A stretch of 64,000 bases of DNA from Selaginella moellendorffii (Eukaryota; Streptophyta; Lycopodiopsida; Selaginellales; Selaginellaceae). The translations under genes were made by a program, and so were the position numbers. The notes beneath the pieces are model-generated. The model saw only the letters and a list, made by a program, of their open reading frames with translations, searched no databases and was not told the origin of the DNA. The stretch lies in assembly GCF_000143415.4 (NCBI RefSeq), contig NW_003314334.1:701457-765456 (forward strand), in the 5' to 3' direction. Positions 33,223 through 43,259 of the stretch are shown in pieces (within the stretch, counting starts at the first letter, position 1; every line of letters starts with the position of its first letter).

Positions 33223-33955
33223 CCTCTCAAGCCCTAATAGATCCTATGCAAAAAGAAAGGAATTTAAGCACAAGAATCCCTTTACCGGGGTTAAACACTT
33301 CCACAACGATTGAAGCAAAATCGATGTCAAGAGAACGTGGAAACACTCACCGGACAGTGTCTTTCAGCTGCTGTCATTGAATAGATTCTTGTACAAACAA
33401 TTCTCCGGCTTGGAAGCAAGGAAAATCTTCTGAGTGAAATCAAAGACGAGGATCCCGCACACCAAAACCTGGCGATATCGTGAGCAGCTGGCACGGCATC
33501 GTCGTCCCACACAGCTGATTCGCCATCCAGAAATTCACAGCCTCTGTGAAGAAATATTGCTCAATCACAAGAATGCCAGCTCAGCTTAGAGCGGGACGTG
33601 AGGATTTGCTGAATACCGCGGGATTCCCAGTCGCGATGCAAGCATCCATGGCGCTGGAGATTTAGAGTAGGGGAATATCCAAAGTAAACTGACGGAAAAC
33701 TTGCAAGTGATCAACCTCATCACTTGCTTGAAGTTGATCTGCAATGTTGTATATGGCAAGTCTTTTTAGTGTATCTCGAGCGTTGATAAAGTTCTTCTGA
33801 TGCGTAACTCCATAGTCTATCATCAAGGTGATCGCGAGAGCGAGTGAATTTTTAACCCAGGTGCCAGGCCAAAACTCGACATCCATCATCCCGACAGTGC
33901 TTAAATTCCTTAAACTGATGGATGTGGGGAGAGAAGGTAAGATGTGAGAGAAGAG
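33223..33955 (-). pseudogene. Module U, unrecognised gene fragment (copy 2, longest)
   Basis: The minus-strand frame 33,889-33,662 reads MMDVEFWPGTWVKNSLALAI, continues to HLQVFRQFTLDIPLL and stops. The next piece includes MDACIATGNPAVF (near 33,647). After AG near 33,543 comes a stretch with EAVNFWMAN, then FDFTQKIFLASKPEHCFYKN (near 33,440) to a stop. The order is conserved in all three blocks. I do not recognise the protein. Confidence 0.45.
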
Positions 33956-35079
33956 ATATGAAGATGGTAATAAATCCTCCGTACTCTCATGCGCTTATAG
34001 TACGTCCTAACAGGTCTGTTTCGAGGAGCTCTGGTTCGTTCCTGTTCGTCATCCGTTCCGTGCCACCTGACCTTGTATCTCCTAGTGTGCTTTCGGTTGC
34101 AGCATAGGCTGCCTGTCGGAGGAGACAAACTCCGGCGCAGGAAAAAACTCCGGGAGCTGGTCCGCAAAAGCTTGAGATCTAAAACGTTATGTAGGTGCGA
34201 CCTCGGTGGTAATGCCAACATATAGGCGAGCTCGTTGATCTTTTCGAGTATCCTGAGTGGGCCGAAGAATCTGGGATGGAGCTGTGACTACACTAGGAGA
34301 TTCCAACCGTTGCCCAATCAGCTGCTGCATCTTCCTGATGGCTTCCACTTGGTCACTGACGTCGTTTGATGAAATGGGAGTTGTCATCAAGATCGGGGAA
34401 GCTACTGCACGTCCATAAAGCGCCTGGTATGGAGACATACCGATGGTTGAGTGCCGAGCAGTGTTGTAGGCAACACTGCTCCCGTTGAATGGTGGTACTT
34501 GGAACTCGAAAGGTCGGCGCATAACTCCCTCGACCTGGTCACTGCAGCTCCCAAGACCCGCAAGCTGTCGTCCATATCTTCCTGCCGATCGGATATGCAC
34601 CTTATCATCTTCTCTTGTGCTGATAAAACATCAAGACTAAACCTTGGTAAATCCCCTGAAATCGCCACCTTCGGCCTCCTCTATGGTGCTGCCATTGCCC
34701 GCCTCACACCAAGGAAGAACAAGGGTATATAAATTCCCTCCCTCCCATTATCCACGACCAGTCCAGAGCACCAAAAACTGTGAAAGCGAAACGAAACATC
34801 CCGGCCGCTTTACCTGATAGCCGACCTCCAACGACTGGTCTCCTTCACGACCTCGAGCGTGTGTCCCACGATACCACTGTTATCGAGCAAGGGAGAGGGA
34901 AAAGAGATCCGAAGGAAAGCTCCACGCCGAGCATGAGATGGGGAGATGTGAGCGTGAGAGCGGTGAGGAAGGACTGCAGGGAGATAAGATGAGAAAGACA
35001 GTAATATACTCTTTCCCTCTGTTCCCAGTTTTAAAAGTACAAACAGCTAACTGAAACTGAATTTCCCCTTTAACATCGA
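33956..35079 (-). mobile_element. Gypsy D, copy 2, with about 3 kb internal deletion
   Basis: On the minus strand the post-integrase region (34,220-33,960) and the integrase end (34,470-34,220, NTARHSTIGMSPYQALYGR) join directly at about 34,475 to gag N-terminal sequence (EFQVPPFNGS, near 34,495). Everything between, from gag through most of integrase, is missing. The 5' leader (34,740-34,877) and LTR (34,878 to about 35,079) remain, with a primer-binding-like TGGTATCG at 34,869-34,876. The retained PYQALYGR segment shows what is hidden by the assembly gap in copy 3. Confidence 0.82.
34878..35079 (-). repeat. LTR of gypsy D copy 2
   Basis: On the minus strand it starts near TCGATGTTAAAG (complement at about 35,079) and ends ATAACA at 34,878. 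It matches the 5' LTR at 56,074-56,301. Confidence 0.7.
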
Positions 35080-35335
35080 AAGCTTATCCAGTGCCTAACG
35101 TGTCAAGTTTTAGCTTTCAGGAAATATGGAGCCATGATTTTTTTTTGTTTCTTCCTTGTTTTTCTTGAGGCCCGAGCTAATGGTATTTTGAAAGACTCGG
35201 TCAGTTTTTGTTCCTCATTCGTTTGCTTTTCTTCCATGCAAACGTTCCAAAGTTCTCACAATCGATCTTCAACACTAAACCATGGTGGAAACTCTTAATT
35301 TGCTTCCAACCAAAGACTTTAAATTTCTTTTCCAG
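35080..35335. other. Spacer conserved between two inverted D LTRs (copy 1)
   Basis: About 255 bp containing TTTCAGGAAATATGGAG and ATCGATCTTCAACACTAA. The same spacer, in the same strand orientation, lies at 55,879-56,073, again between two oppositely oriented D LTRs. No gene recognised. Confidence 0.6.
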
Positions 35336-35505
35336 ATTTCGATGTTAAAGGGGAAATTCAGCTTTAGCTAGCTGTTTGTGAACTTTGAATAAAGATGCTT
35401 TTAAAATTGCATCAGAACACGTATGGACGGGGGAACAGAGGGAAAGAGTACGAAGGATATATTACTGTCTTTATCTGTCTGCAGTCCTTCCTCACCGTTT
35501 TGTTT
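35336..35505 (+). repeat. Partial D-family LTR, plus strand
   Basis: Starts TTTCGATGTTAAAGGGG and runs to about TCCTTCCTCACCGTT. It is truncated relative to the 228-bp LTR at 56,074. It joins directly to module R. Confidence 0.7.
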
Positions 35506-36240
35506 TTTTCTCATAGGCTGCCAGCTATCACAGTTACACTCACCTTGAGTTTAATGTATTCTTTGAGAGACTTTGTATGTACGGGTAAAGAAGTCAATGG
35601 TACGCAAGCCTCTGTTCATGCTTGTACTGAAATAGTAAAACAAAATTTTCTTGCTGCTTTCTGCAGTCACTCATACCTGGAGCAATAACACGGATTTCCC
35701 TGAAGCGACTGGTCTCCAAGACCGGTTTGTTAGAGAACTTATTGTAGAGGCTTTGTTCGCGAGCAATCTTTTTCAGCTGTTGTCGCTGGTTTACGCTCCC
35801 AGGAAATGGGGATTAGCAGGATGGGCGCCCTCTATCAAGGACGGTACCGCAGGTAAGAGAGCTGTTGCTAGAAACTTCTTGTGTCTTTGTTGCTAATCCA
35901 GACACTGGATTGATTCGGATTATGCTGGGTACGATTGCTCTGACAATTACTTGCGAGTCCAGTCACGTTAGTTTGCTGTTAGTCTACATGGCTTGTTGCT
36001 TTTTCTGTTCGTGTTGCCATCTGGCCTGCCTAAGAGCATGGCGTACATGGACTGCGAGCCAGAAAACATCGAAGACGTGACACGAGCGCTTGATGCAAAA
36101 CACTGTAGCTTGCGGAGAGCAGATTGTCCTAGCAGCGGTTGACGTGGTTCGTGGACAATCTGAGAGTGCAGAAGTTCTATTCTACTTCAGAATCGGTGTT
36201 TGCAGTCACTTGCAAAAAGCAGGGAAGTAGCCAATTCTCT
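35506..36240 (+). pseudogene. Module R, unrecognised exon remnants (copy R2)
   Basis: Colinear with R1 and R3: the CACTCATACCTGGAG-type segment near 35,668, GACACTGGATT near 35,901 and CTAAGAGCATGGC near 36,029. Compared with the other copies it has lost and gained short stretches. No reliable reading frame. Confidence 0.4.
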
Positions 36241-36302
36241 CAAATCCAAGTCATTTGTATTAGAAAAAGATACAAGAAGACTTTCTACTTTATATTCTTG
36301 TA

Positions 36303-36745
36303 CTAGAAGAAGAAGAAGACCGTATTCGCGAACATAGCACTCACAGCTCCTCCTGCATGGGCATAGTCCTTCTCCCAATGGGAGAAAACTCCCCAAAACA
36401 AAGCAGAAATTAGAGAACACACGGAGAACACGACGTACAGAGGTGACCGTGGGAAACCAAGCCGAAGAACTCCGCGCAGGCCAAGAGGAAAGGCTGATGC
36501 TACGACGTAGATTCCCGCTGTGACCCAGATGCGTGGCGGCTGGTGCTGAAACGCGAGCGAAAACCCAGGAGACGCAAGACTGAGCACCAGCGAAGAACAC
36601 AGTATCGCGACTCCTCGTCCCCGTTCAGCAGGCAGCTTGGCAATCACCGTGAACAGCCCAAACACACAGAAGAAACCTGAGAATGCAGCGACGAAGGCCG
36701 ACACGATAACCAAGTGGTGGTAGTCTATGCGATCGCTGTTCCACT
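36303..36745 (-). pseudogene. R-linked membrane protein, C-terminal fragment (copy 2)
   Basis: The minus-strand frame encodes VEKWNSDRIDYHHL, then spans (FVAAFSGFFCVFGLFTVIA, ILCSSLVLSLASPGFSLAF) and [16 protein letters not shown]. It is about 75-80 percent like the copy at 49.2-49.7 kb by eye and ends in a changed frame. Upstream it is cut at 36,745 and joined to module Q. Confidence 0.75.
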
Positions 36746-36751
36746 TCTCCA

Positions 36752-37205
36752 CATCTTTGATTCGTGGAGCAGCAAATGGGGACTCTTGGGCTCTTCAGGA
36801 AAGCTAGGAATCTTTGGCTCGGGACGCATTTCACCAGCATTCTCACAGGAAGAAGAGAGAACGAGAAAAACATACCTGTCTCGCCCGCAATGCCACCAAA
36901 AACCCTCTTCACAAGTAAAAATCTCATGGTTTTGACCGTCTGGTTAGTTAAGCCAGTAGGAGCGCGTCTGGTTAGGCTACGGCTGGATCGGAATGTCCAC
37001 CTCCAACTTTATGATCCACTGCGGTTCAAACGCAAAAATCTCACTTCCACAAATCAAATAACTTTATAAGTTCCTGTTATTTTCCAAAACACGTTTGAAG
37101 GGCAACAATAAATAATTTATATAATCAAACAGGGCAAAACCTTTTCTGGGCTTATAAGCTAAATCAAACTTTTTTCTTGGGACTGGAACTTGGAGCAAGG
37201 AATAG
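36752..37205 (-). pseudogene. Module Q first exons (copy Q1)
   Basis: On the minus strand it carries the VKRVFGGIAGETG segment (near 36,905) and the neighbouring CCTGTGAGAATGCTGG region, colinear with 54,755-55,200. The 230-bp segment present in Q2 and Q3 after the GGAGCAAG sequence is missing. The protein is unrecognised. Confidence 0.5.
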
Positions 37206-37480
37206 TTAGTAAGCATATACATCTCAAATCACTCATGGTTTATCATTTAGTTTACAATAGCACATGCTTGTGAAGGAAAATCATCTATAGTGAGGTGGTT
37301 CATAAAAGCACTTTGTTTTCTTGGCTGCAAACGATGGCTTTTTCCAAATCATGGGTTTGCAGGCAACAATATATATGTATAAGGTGATTGGTGGATATCC
37401 TATGATTTCTTTATGTGAGCTAGTTTACATATTTTGTGTAGACGATGCCACAATGGCAGAAGATCAACTTTGATCTAGTG
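37206..37480 (+). pseudogene. 4TM exon 2 relic
   Basis: Plus-strand pieces match 4TM-I exon 2: an isoleucine-serine-asparagine-histidine-serine-tryptophan segment (near 37,225), AHACEGKSS, RWFIKALCFLGCKRWLFPNHG (in parts) near 37,300-37,360 and a GGYPMISLCE-like piece near 37,395. The frame is broken. Confidence 0.7.
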
Positions 37481-38234
37481 TTTTTTATTAAGTGTTACTA
37501 AATTAGACTTAACATCTGTACTTTACTACACAAGCATAAAGAAGGAATAAATGTCTATTTAACTCAACATACTTGGCTTAGTTTGTTAATTTTATGTTGC
37601 TCTATTTTTCATTAGCTTAACAAAAATCCCCTCAACATTGATCCTAAGCTTGCCAATTGGGTGTGTTTTCATGTGGGTTTATAGGTTTGTTTTATTAATA
37701 TGGTTTTGTAATTAATTTTTTAATTAGCGCTCCACCTCCATTTTCTCTTGTTGAAGCTGGCAAAGCTGGAGAATCAGTGGAGACGGACCAGTGCTTCAAT
37801 CATGACTATGGTGCTCGCTATTTTGCTAGCCAACACTAGGGCCGTGCTACCTAGATCAAAAAAGAAATGAGGTAAGCTATCTACTCTTACTTGCGTGTAG
37901 CCAACACTCTTGTTGCACATCCTCGTCACATAAGAAAAGCAATTGTTATGGTACAAAGAATCTCAACTCACTATATTGATAGCCTCTCTATTCACAATGC
38001 TGGACTAGCTGAAGGAAAAGAAAAAAAAAAAAAAACAACAATAATCTAATGTACCACTAGATCCACTTACCCACACATGAATCCCTCAAACTTGAATTAA
38101 GCCATTACTTGGATCATCATGAAGAAGTAGCAACTTCTCCTCTTGCGGCTTGGAGTGGGTTAATAGATTAAACTAGTATTGATCGGTGATAAAAGAATAA
38201 TACAAACTACATGTTTGGATATTGGCTCTTAGTT
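37481..38234. repeat. Left arm of the inverted repeat shared with 43.26-43.99 kb
   Basis: AT-rich sequence whose reverse complement recurs at 43,260-43,714. The internal segment about 37,375-37,637 recurs in direct orientation at 43,715-43,985. An A-run near 38,023 corresponds to T-runs near 43,300. No gene recognised. Confidence 0.7.
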
Positions 38235-39250
38235 TCTTTTTGCTCTATCTTGCATTGGCTTGATAAAAACCTTCACATATTGAGATTAATCCCTCAATAT
38301 TGCCAAATGATACCTTACCGTGTTTGCCAAACACCTTTGCTATCATGTACCTTATGTTAGTACCATTTGATTTCAATTGTTATTTATGGAAAGTGTTTTG
38401 TGGAGTTGTGGGATTCCAAATGTATAGTAGGGATAGTGGGTAAGTTGGGTATGGTTGACCAATCTAAAGCATAATCTACCTCCGACTTGTGTGTTTGTAC
38501 TTGTTCTATTCTGGCTTGAGTTTAAGCCCAAATTCCACACCATGCTAATTGGTGGAATACCTATATCCTCACGTTAGGCTATTGGTATGTTGAAATAACA
38601 CCAAACTTTGTTTGACTTCATTTTGTATGTTGATCCTCGCATTGGGATGCTGGATGCTTTAAAATAGTTCCTATGTCACTTTGTGCTCCTGTCCCTTCGC
38701 TCCTTGAGCTGAATACTTAGGAATCACTCTGTGCTCTAGTACTTTCACTCTTTGACTGCAAAGCTTGGGAGTTTGGCTTTGTTCTTTTATTCAGTGGCAT
38801 AGGGCCATGAAACTCGAGTTCCACACCACTGTCCTTAAACATATAGCATGTGACACATAGTATATGGAGGGTTAAGTTCCACTTCATGGTTATCCTATGG
38901 TACATCACCATAGGATAAAGGGTTAAAACTATATGTGTTACAAATTGGAAGTGTAAAATGTGGTATTTAGATCTATTAGCATATTTACAGAATGTAAAGA
39001 TTATCCTTAATATAATAGTTTTATTCATATATTCAAATTCACAATCTCGTATCATTCAATATTTAATAAGTTTTCTAGATTGTCCTAAAGATTGGGCGAA
39101 AGCTCTAAATATATTTTTTATATATAGTAGGGGTTCTATAAGGGTTCCAAATGTATAATAGAGAAAGTGGGTAGGATAGGTATGGCCGACTAATATAAAA
39201 TATTATTTACTTGGGTCTTGCTCTATTGCTCTTGGCATAAGTATATAAGG
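38235..39250 (-). repeat. Decayed family E LTR sequence (two fragments)
   Basis: 38,235-38,942 is colinear with solo LTR E1, including CTATTTATGGAAAGT and ATGTATAGTAGGGATAGTGG, but lacks a middle part. 38,960-39,250 matches that missing middle part, so a second fragment follows the first. The sequence is much more diverged than E1 and E2. Confidence 0.75.
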
Positions 39251-40640
39251 GTTAAATTCCATTTAGTGACCAACAAACTTGAAATTTTTTATGAGAACAG
39301 AGACAAAAAAGAAAAGGGGGTTTACTTATTCACATGATGCATAATTTAATATAATTGTAGTGCATCTTTGTGTTTCGTGTTGATGAATAACACCTCAACT
39401 TGGACATATTTCTTCTTGTTAAAAGCAAAGAAATGATTAATCACAATATTCTAAACTTTTAACCAATTGTTCCCATCCCATACATGGAATATAATGCCCT
39501 TGAGCCAACTTTAATTTTAATTATGATCTAGCTCTCTCTCAAATTCGTTATTCTTGTTTACCCAACATTATTCTCATTTAGCCTTGATTTCTTTATAACA
39601 TAAGTGGTTTGTTGCAACTGTTTTGTGAACTTATCCTTTTTATGAAGATAGCTTTCAAGATAAAATTTGTTAACCATCTTCTCATTTAGAATAAAAACTT
39701 TTTGCACAACCTCATTAAATAGCATCAAAAAAAGAGGAACAAAGAGAGGTTTGTTGTCATAATGAATCCTGATCTTCTTCATCACATCAAAAAGCATTCC
39801 AACATGAAACATCTTCACAGGAAATAAATCATCAATAAAAGGAATCATAAGTTTCTTAGCAGCAAAACTCCTCTTTATACCATCAATTTTTATCTTTGCA
39901 CAATCATTTTCAAGGTTCAGCCCCTACTAATTTTTGAATGGTGGAATTTTTAATTGTTCACTGCAGAATAAGGTGATTGAAGAAGCAACATTCATACCAA
40001 ACATAAACCATTATGGGATTAAACATATAAATTAACTGGCTAGAAGGGGTTTCAAAACAAAAACAAGTTTGTATAATGCTTATTGTGAAGAGCTATTTGA
40101 ACAATGCATCATCTATAAACAGTTCTAAGAAGGAAGGTATGTTAGTTTGAAATTAGGCTAGTAAGAAGTCTATGCAAGAAAAAGTGGCACACCTAGTAGT
40201 GCACAGAAATGGGTGGTTGATATGCTTAACTTTAACATACAAGCTAGGTAGATTGGCATTATGTCAAATCCAAGTGCCTGTAGAGAAAAATAAAAAATAA
40301 ATTCTAGAAAGTAGGCAACAATAGCTTTATATATAGTTGGGAATGATGATATACATAAACTGGACACCATCAGTTCAAGACTACTCATCCAGAAAGAATT
40401 TAAACTTTGCCAATACTGAAACCACAACAACACAAATTAGAGATCCAAACTTGGGTGTAGTGAACATTGTGGAGAAGGACATTGATGACTCATTCTGGGC
40501 TTTACGATGTGTTGGGAAAGATAAACGTGATACATGCATAGGATGGCTTAAAGCAAAACACAGACATTGTAAGAAGTCAATTCCAAAAAATACAATGGCA
40601 CCAAGCATAACATGATATAGCATCTAAACATTTTGGTTCT
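39251..40640. other. AT-rich region with small unrecognised ORFs
   Basis: ORFs at 39,558-39,848 (minus, Lys-rich, starting MIPFIDDLFPVKMFHVGM), 40,337-40,615 (plus) and 40,381-40,623 (minus) have no motif I recognise. No repeat matching other parts of the window was noticed. I see no supported gene. Confidence 0.4.
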
Positions 40641-40749
40641 ATATAAATGATATTCAGTCGTGCTCCACTACAATGGCCAGTTGCTAAAGGCACATTAATA
40701 ACTTTGGCACACAGCTACACGTCCGCCCGGTCCCTGGACGATCTAGACA

Positions 40750-41265
40750 CCTGCAATGATCGTCAAGGACCTGGTGGAGCCAGTGTCGGACACCTTCATC
40801 AACCTCGTGAACATGGACTACGTCGAAAAGTAGTGTGGCATCCGGATCAGGAAGGGGGGGAGCACGCAGGCCCAGCCGCTGGAGAGCTTCGCAGTGAAGA
40901 TCTCCAACTTCGAGTCCAAGTTCTCCAGTGCAGTCTCCGAAGGTGGAAGGGTGGCGGTGGCGGTGGCGGGCAGTATCAAGGACGTGCTTCCACACCTCTC
41001 GCAGGTCGGGGAGTTTAGCATGGAAGTGAGCCTGGAGGCATCGGTCATCCTGTCCAAACAGGTGGATCAGCTGGGGATCATCGGGAAAGTTGGCGGGCTG
41101 CTGGGCGACGGGAACGTGAACGTGAGCTTCATGAGCGTGGGGAGGACTTCGCCCAGGAAGCAGGCGGTGATGGCGATTGGCGTGGATGAGGAGCCGAGCA
41201 AGGAAGTGCTGCACAGGGTCAGGGCCATCCCGGCGGTGGAGGAGTTCGTGTTTCTCAAGCTCTAG
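40750..41265 (+). pseudogene. D-3-phosphoglycerate dehydrogenase C-terminal exon fragment
   Basis: Phosphoglycerate dehydrogenase starts the plastid serine-biosynthesis pathway. The fragment has the end of the ASB (intervening) domain, MIVKDLVEPVSDTFINLVN and FAVKISNFESKF. The ACT regulatory domain follows (VSLEASVILSKQVDQLGIIG, GDGNVNVSFMSVGR, VMAIGVDEEPS), ending EEFVFLKL then TAG, the typical plant enzyme C-terminus. The catalytic and NAD-binding domains are absent. A TAG at 40,831-40,833 interrupts the ASB part. No poly-A tail is seen, so it looks like a duplicated last exon and not a retrocopy. It ends 150 bp before the reductase fragment. Confidence 0.88.
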
Positions 41266-41415
41266 GAAGCTTTTTCTATCACAGGTTGATAGAAAATCTC
41301 TGGAAGATCATCGCTCAAGCGAAGTTCTATACATTGTCCAGCATTGACAAGGTTTGAAAGTAGTATTTGATCGTTCTTGTGTGAGTGAGAGCCGTGGTCA
41401 AACTTTAGGATCATT

Positions 41416-42104
41416 ATGGCGAACGAGGAGAAGGTGTGTGTCACCGGCGCTTCTGGCTTCCTGGCATCTTGGCTCGTGAAGCGGCTATTGGAGGAGGGAT
41501 ATCACGTCGTCGGGACTGTGCGCGATCCAGGTACATAGAAACGAGAAGAAACATAGTCTAATTCTCTTGTTTGTGGTACTAGACGATGCGAGCGAGACTT
41601 CCCACCTGTGGGAGCTTCCAGTAGAGGCTGGAGCTCAAGAAGGCCGACCTTGTCACGCAAGGGGCCTTTGACGATATTGTTCAAGGCTGCGATGGAGTAT
41701 TCCATGTCGCGGCTGCCATGACTATCAGCTACAAGGAGGATCCACAGGTAACTTTGCTTGACTCCTTCGATTCGGTCTAACCTTGTATCACTTTTACTGG
41801 TTGTTTTTGCTTTCGGTTCTTCTTCCAGGCCGAGATTGTTGATCCATGCTTGCTTGGAACTCTAAAGGTGCTCAATGCCTGCAAGAGATCCACGACAGTC
41901 AAGCGAGTGGTGTGCACGTCAGCCGTGGCTGCTGTTCGCGTGAGGAACGACTTCAAGCCCGATGACGTCTTGGATGAATCGGTGTGGAGCTCTTTTGTCG
42001 AGTCAAAGCTTAATACAATTTACAATTACAGCCAATCCTCTAGCAAGAAGGACGTTGTGAACCGGCTTCGTGGCTTGCTGACGATTATGGATTTGGAGAT
42101 CTAG
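41416..42104 (+). pseudogene. Extended SDR (cinnamoyl-CoA/dihydroflavonol reductase-like), 5' half
   Basis: Exon 1 (41,416-41,530) encodes [20 protein letters not shown], with the NADP-binding TGxxGFLxS motif, and ends at CCAG/GTACAT. Exon 2 (41,583-41,749) encodes DDASETSHLWELP. An indel near 41,620 then shifts the frame, and ADLVTQGAFDDIVQGCDGVF and FHVAA follow in the shifted frame. Exon 3 (from 41,830) encodes AEIVDPCLLGTLKVLNACK and KRVVCTSAVAAV, the strand carrying the catalytic Ser region, to DESVWSS. The homology is then lost. The exon with the YxxxK active site is found inverted at 42,819-42,959. The introns are 52 and about 80 bp. Confidence 0.87.
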
Positions 42105-42546
42105 GAAGACTCAGTTGCCATCCTCACTAGATTCTCTATTTTTCCAATATCGATTTCTTCGGTCTAACTTGCCCAAATCCCATGATCTCAGGAGACAAAC
42201 CCCGGACCAAGAAAAATTAAACAATGGAGCGAAGTCAGCAAGACCAAGATCAAACAGAGGTAATGCAATTATGCAATTATGCAAAGACAAAGTTGATGCA
42301 TCCAGCAAACTCAATCAAACGCATAAAGAAAGTAGACCAGACAATCGGGACGAATTTGGCATTGAAGACGTGCGAGTTCTGGTTTGAATGGGTGATTGAG
42401 GGTAAATTCCCCAGAATGTCTTGTAAATGCAGAGAAAGATATTCTACTCTTGCACTTCTATCTTCTTTGTTTTTTATTGGAAGCTTGACTGATTCAAGGT
42501 GCTCGTGTTATTTCCATAGCACTTTATTGGAAGTAAACTATCAAAC
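42105..42546. other. Sequence between the two reductase halves, no gene recognised
   Basis: Overlapping ORFs on both strands without motifs. It probably contains the inversion junctions. Confidence 0.4.
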
Positions 42547-42959
42547 TCAAGTTAAGAGGCCTTTGCGTTCCAGGCTCTCAACGCAATCGTCGAACATTTG
42601 CTCCAGCGACTTGAATTGGATCCCAAGGTCGTCCTGAAGCTTTCTGGAGCTGAATCCCTTGAAATTTGCCGGCGACCGGACCTTAATCCTGAGGTGAGCT
42701 TGAGCAACGTCGTCGAGATGGACGTATCCAGCGTGATCTATCCACTGCTTGGCTCCTGCAATGAGTTTGGAATCTCAAAAACGTCCCGTTTTTTTTCTTC
42801 CGATATAGAAAGGCTTGCCTTGGAGCGCGGTGGCCCTGGACGAGAGAAGTTCTCCAGCGATTAAGCTGGGAGCGATTGTGATCACATCTATGCCACTTTC
42901 TTTCCCAAACTCGAGTGCTGCTTGCTCGGATAGAGTCTTTCCCAGACCATACCACATCT
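42547..42959 (-). pseudogene. Extended SDR 3' half, inverted, with a GC-AG intron
   Basis: On the minus strand, after TTTAG at 42,960, exon 4 (42,959-42,819) encodes MWYGLGKTLSEQAALEFGKE, containing the active-site Y-x3-K. It continues DVITIAPSLIAGELL to SSRATALQ. The intron 42,818-42,756 (63 bp) starts GC and ends AG. Exon 5 (42,755-42,547) continues in frame with GAKQWIDHAGYVHLDDVAQA and ends SLERKGLLT then TGA. This half is completely open, unlike the 5' half on the plus strand. Together the halves span a near-full plant reductase, but on opposite strands. Confidence 0.88.
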
Positions 42960-43259
42960 AAACTTCAAAAACTTTTTAAGAGTTGGTCCTTTGGAAATAA
43001 GACTGATTCTCATGGCAGCACAAGAAAATAAAGAACCAAGATCGCGACCTAGCATGCGCGGATTCCTGATGACGATCGGCTATGATCCTGCGCAAATGGG
43101 CAAGAAAAGCCACATGATTGTTATCCGAACATGCAGTCTGATTATTCTTTTATCACCTATCAGTACTAGTTTATCCATTACCCGCTTCAGCCGCAGAGGA
43201 GAGTTGCTTCTCTTTCCATGATGATCCAGTAATGGCTCGTCAGTCTGAGGGATCATCTG
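42960..43259. other. Region without recognised gene
   Basis: No motif or repeat recognised between the inverted reductase half and the inverted-repeat arm. Confidence 0.3.

Noticed and set aside
39558-40623. Transposase-like Lys-rich ORFs
   Set aside because: No catalytic motif or terminal repeats could be identified. AT-rich composition alone can yield such ORFs.
40750-41265. Processed retrocopy of phosphoglycerate dehydrogenase
   Set aside because: No poly-A tail, no upstream exons joined and no target duplication were seen. A duplicated last exon is simpler.
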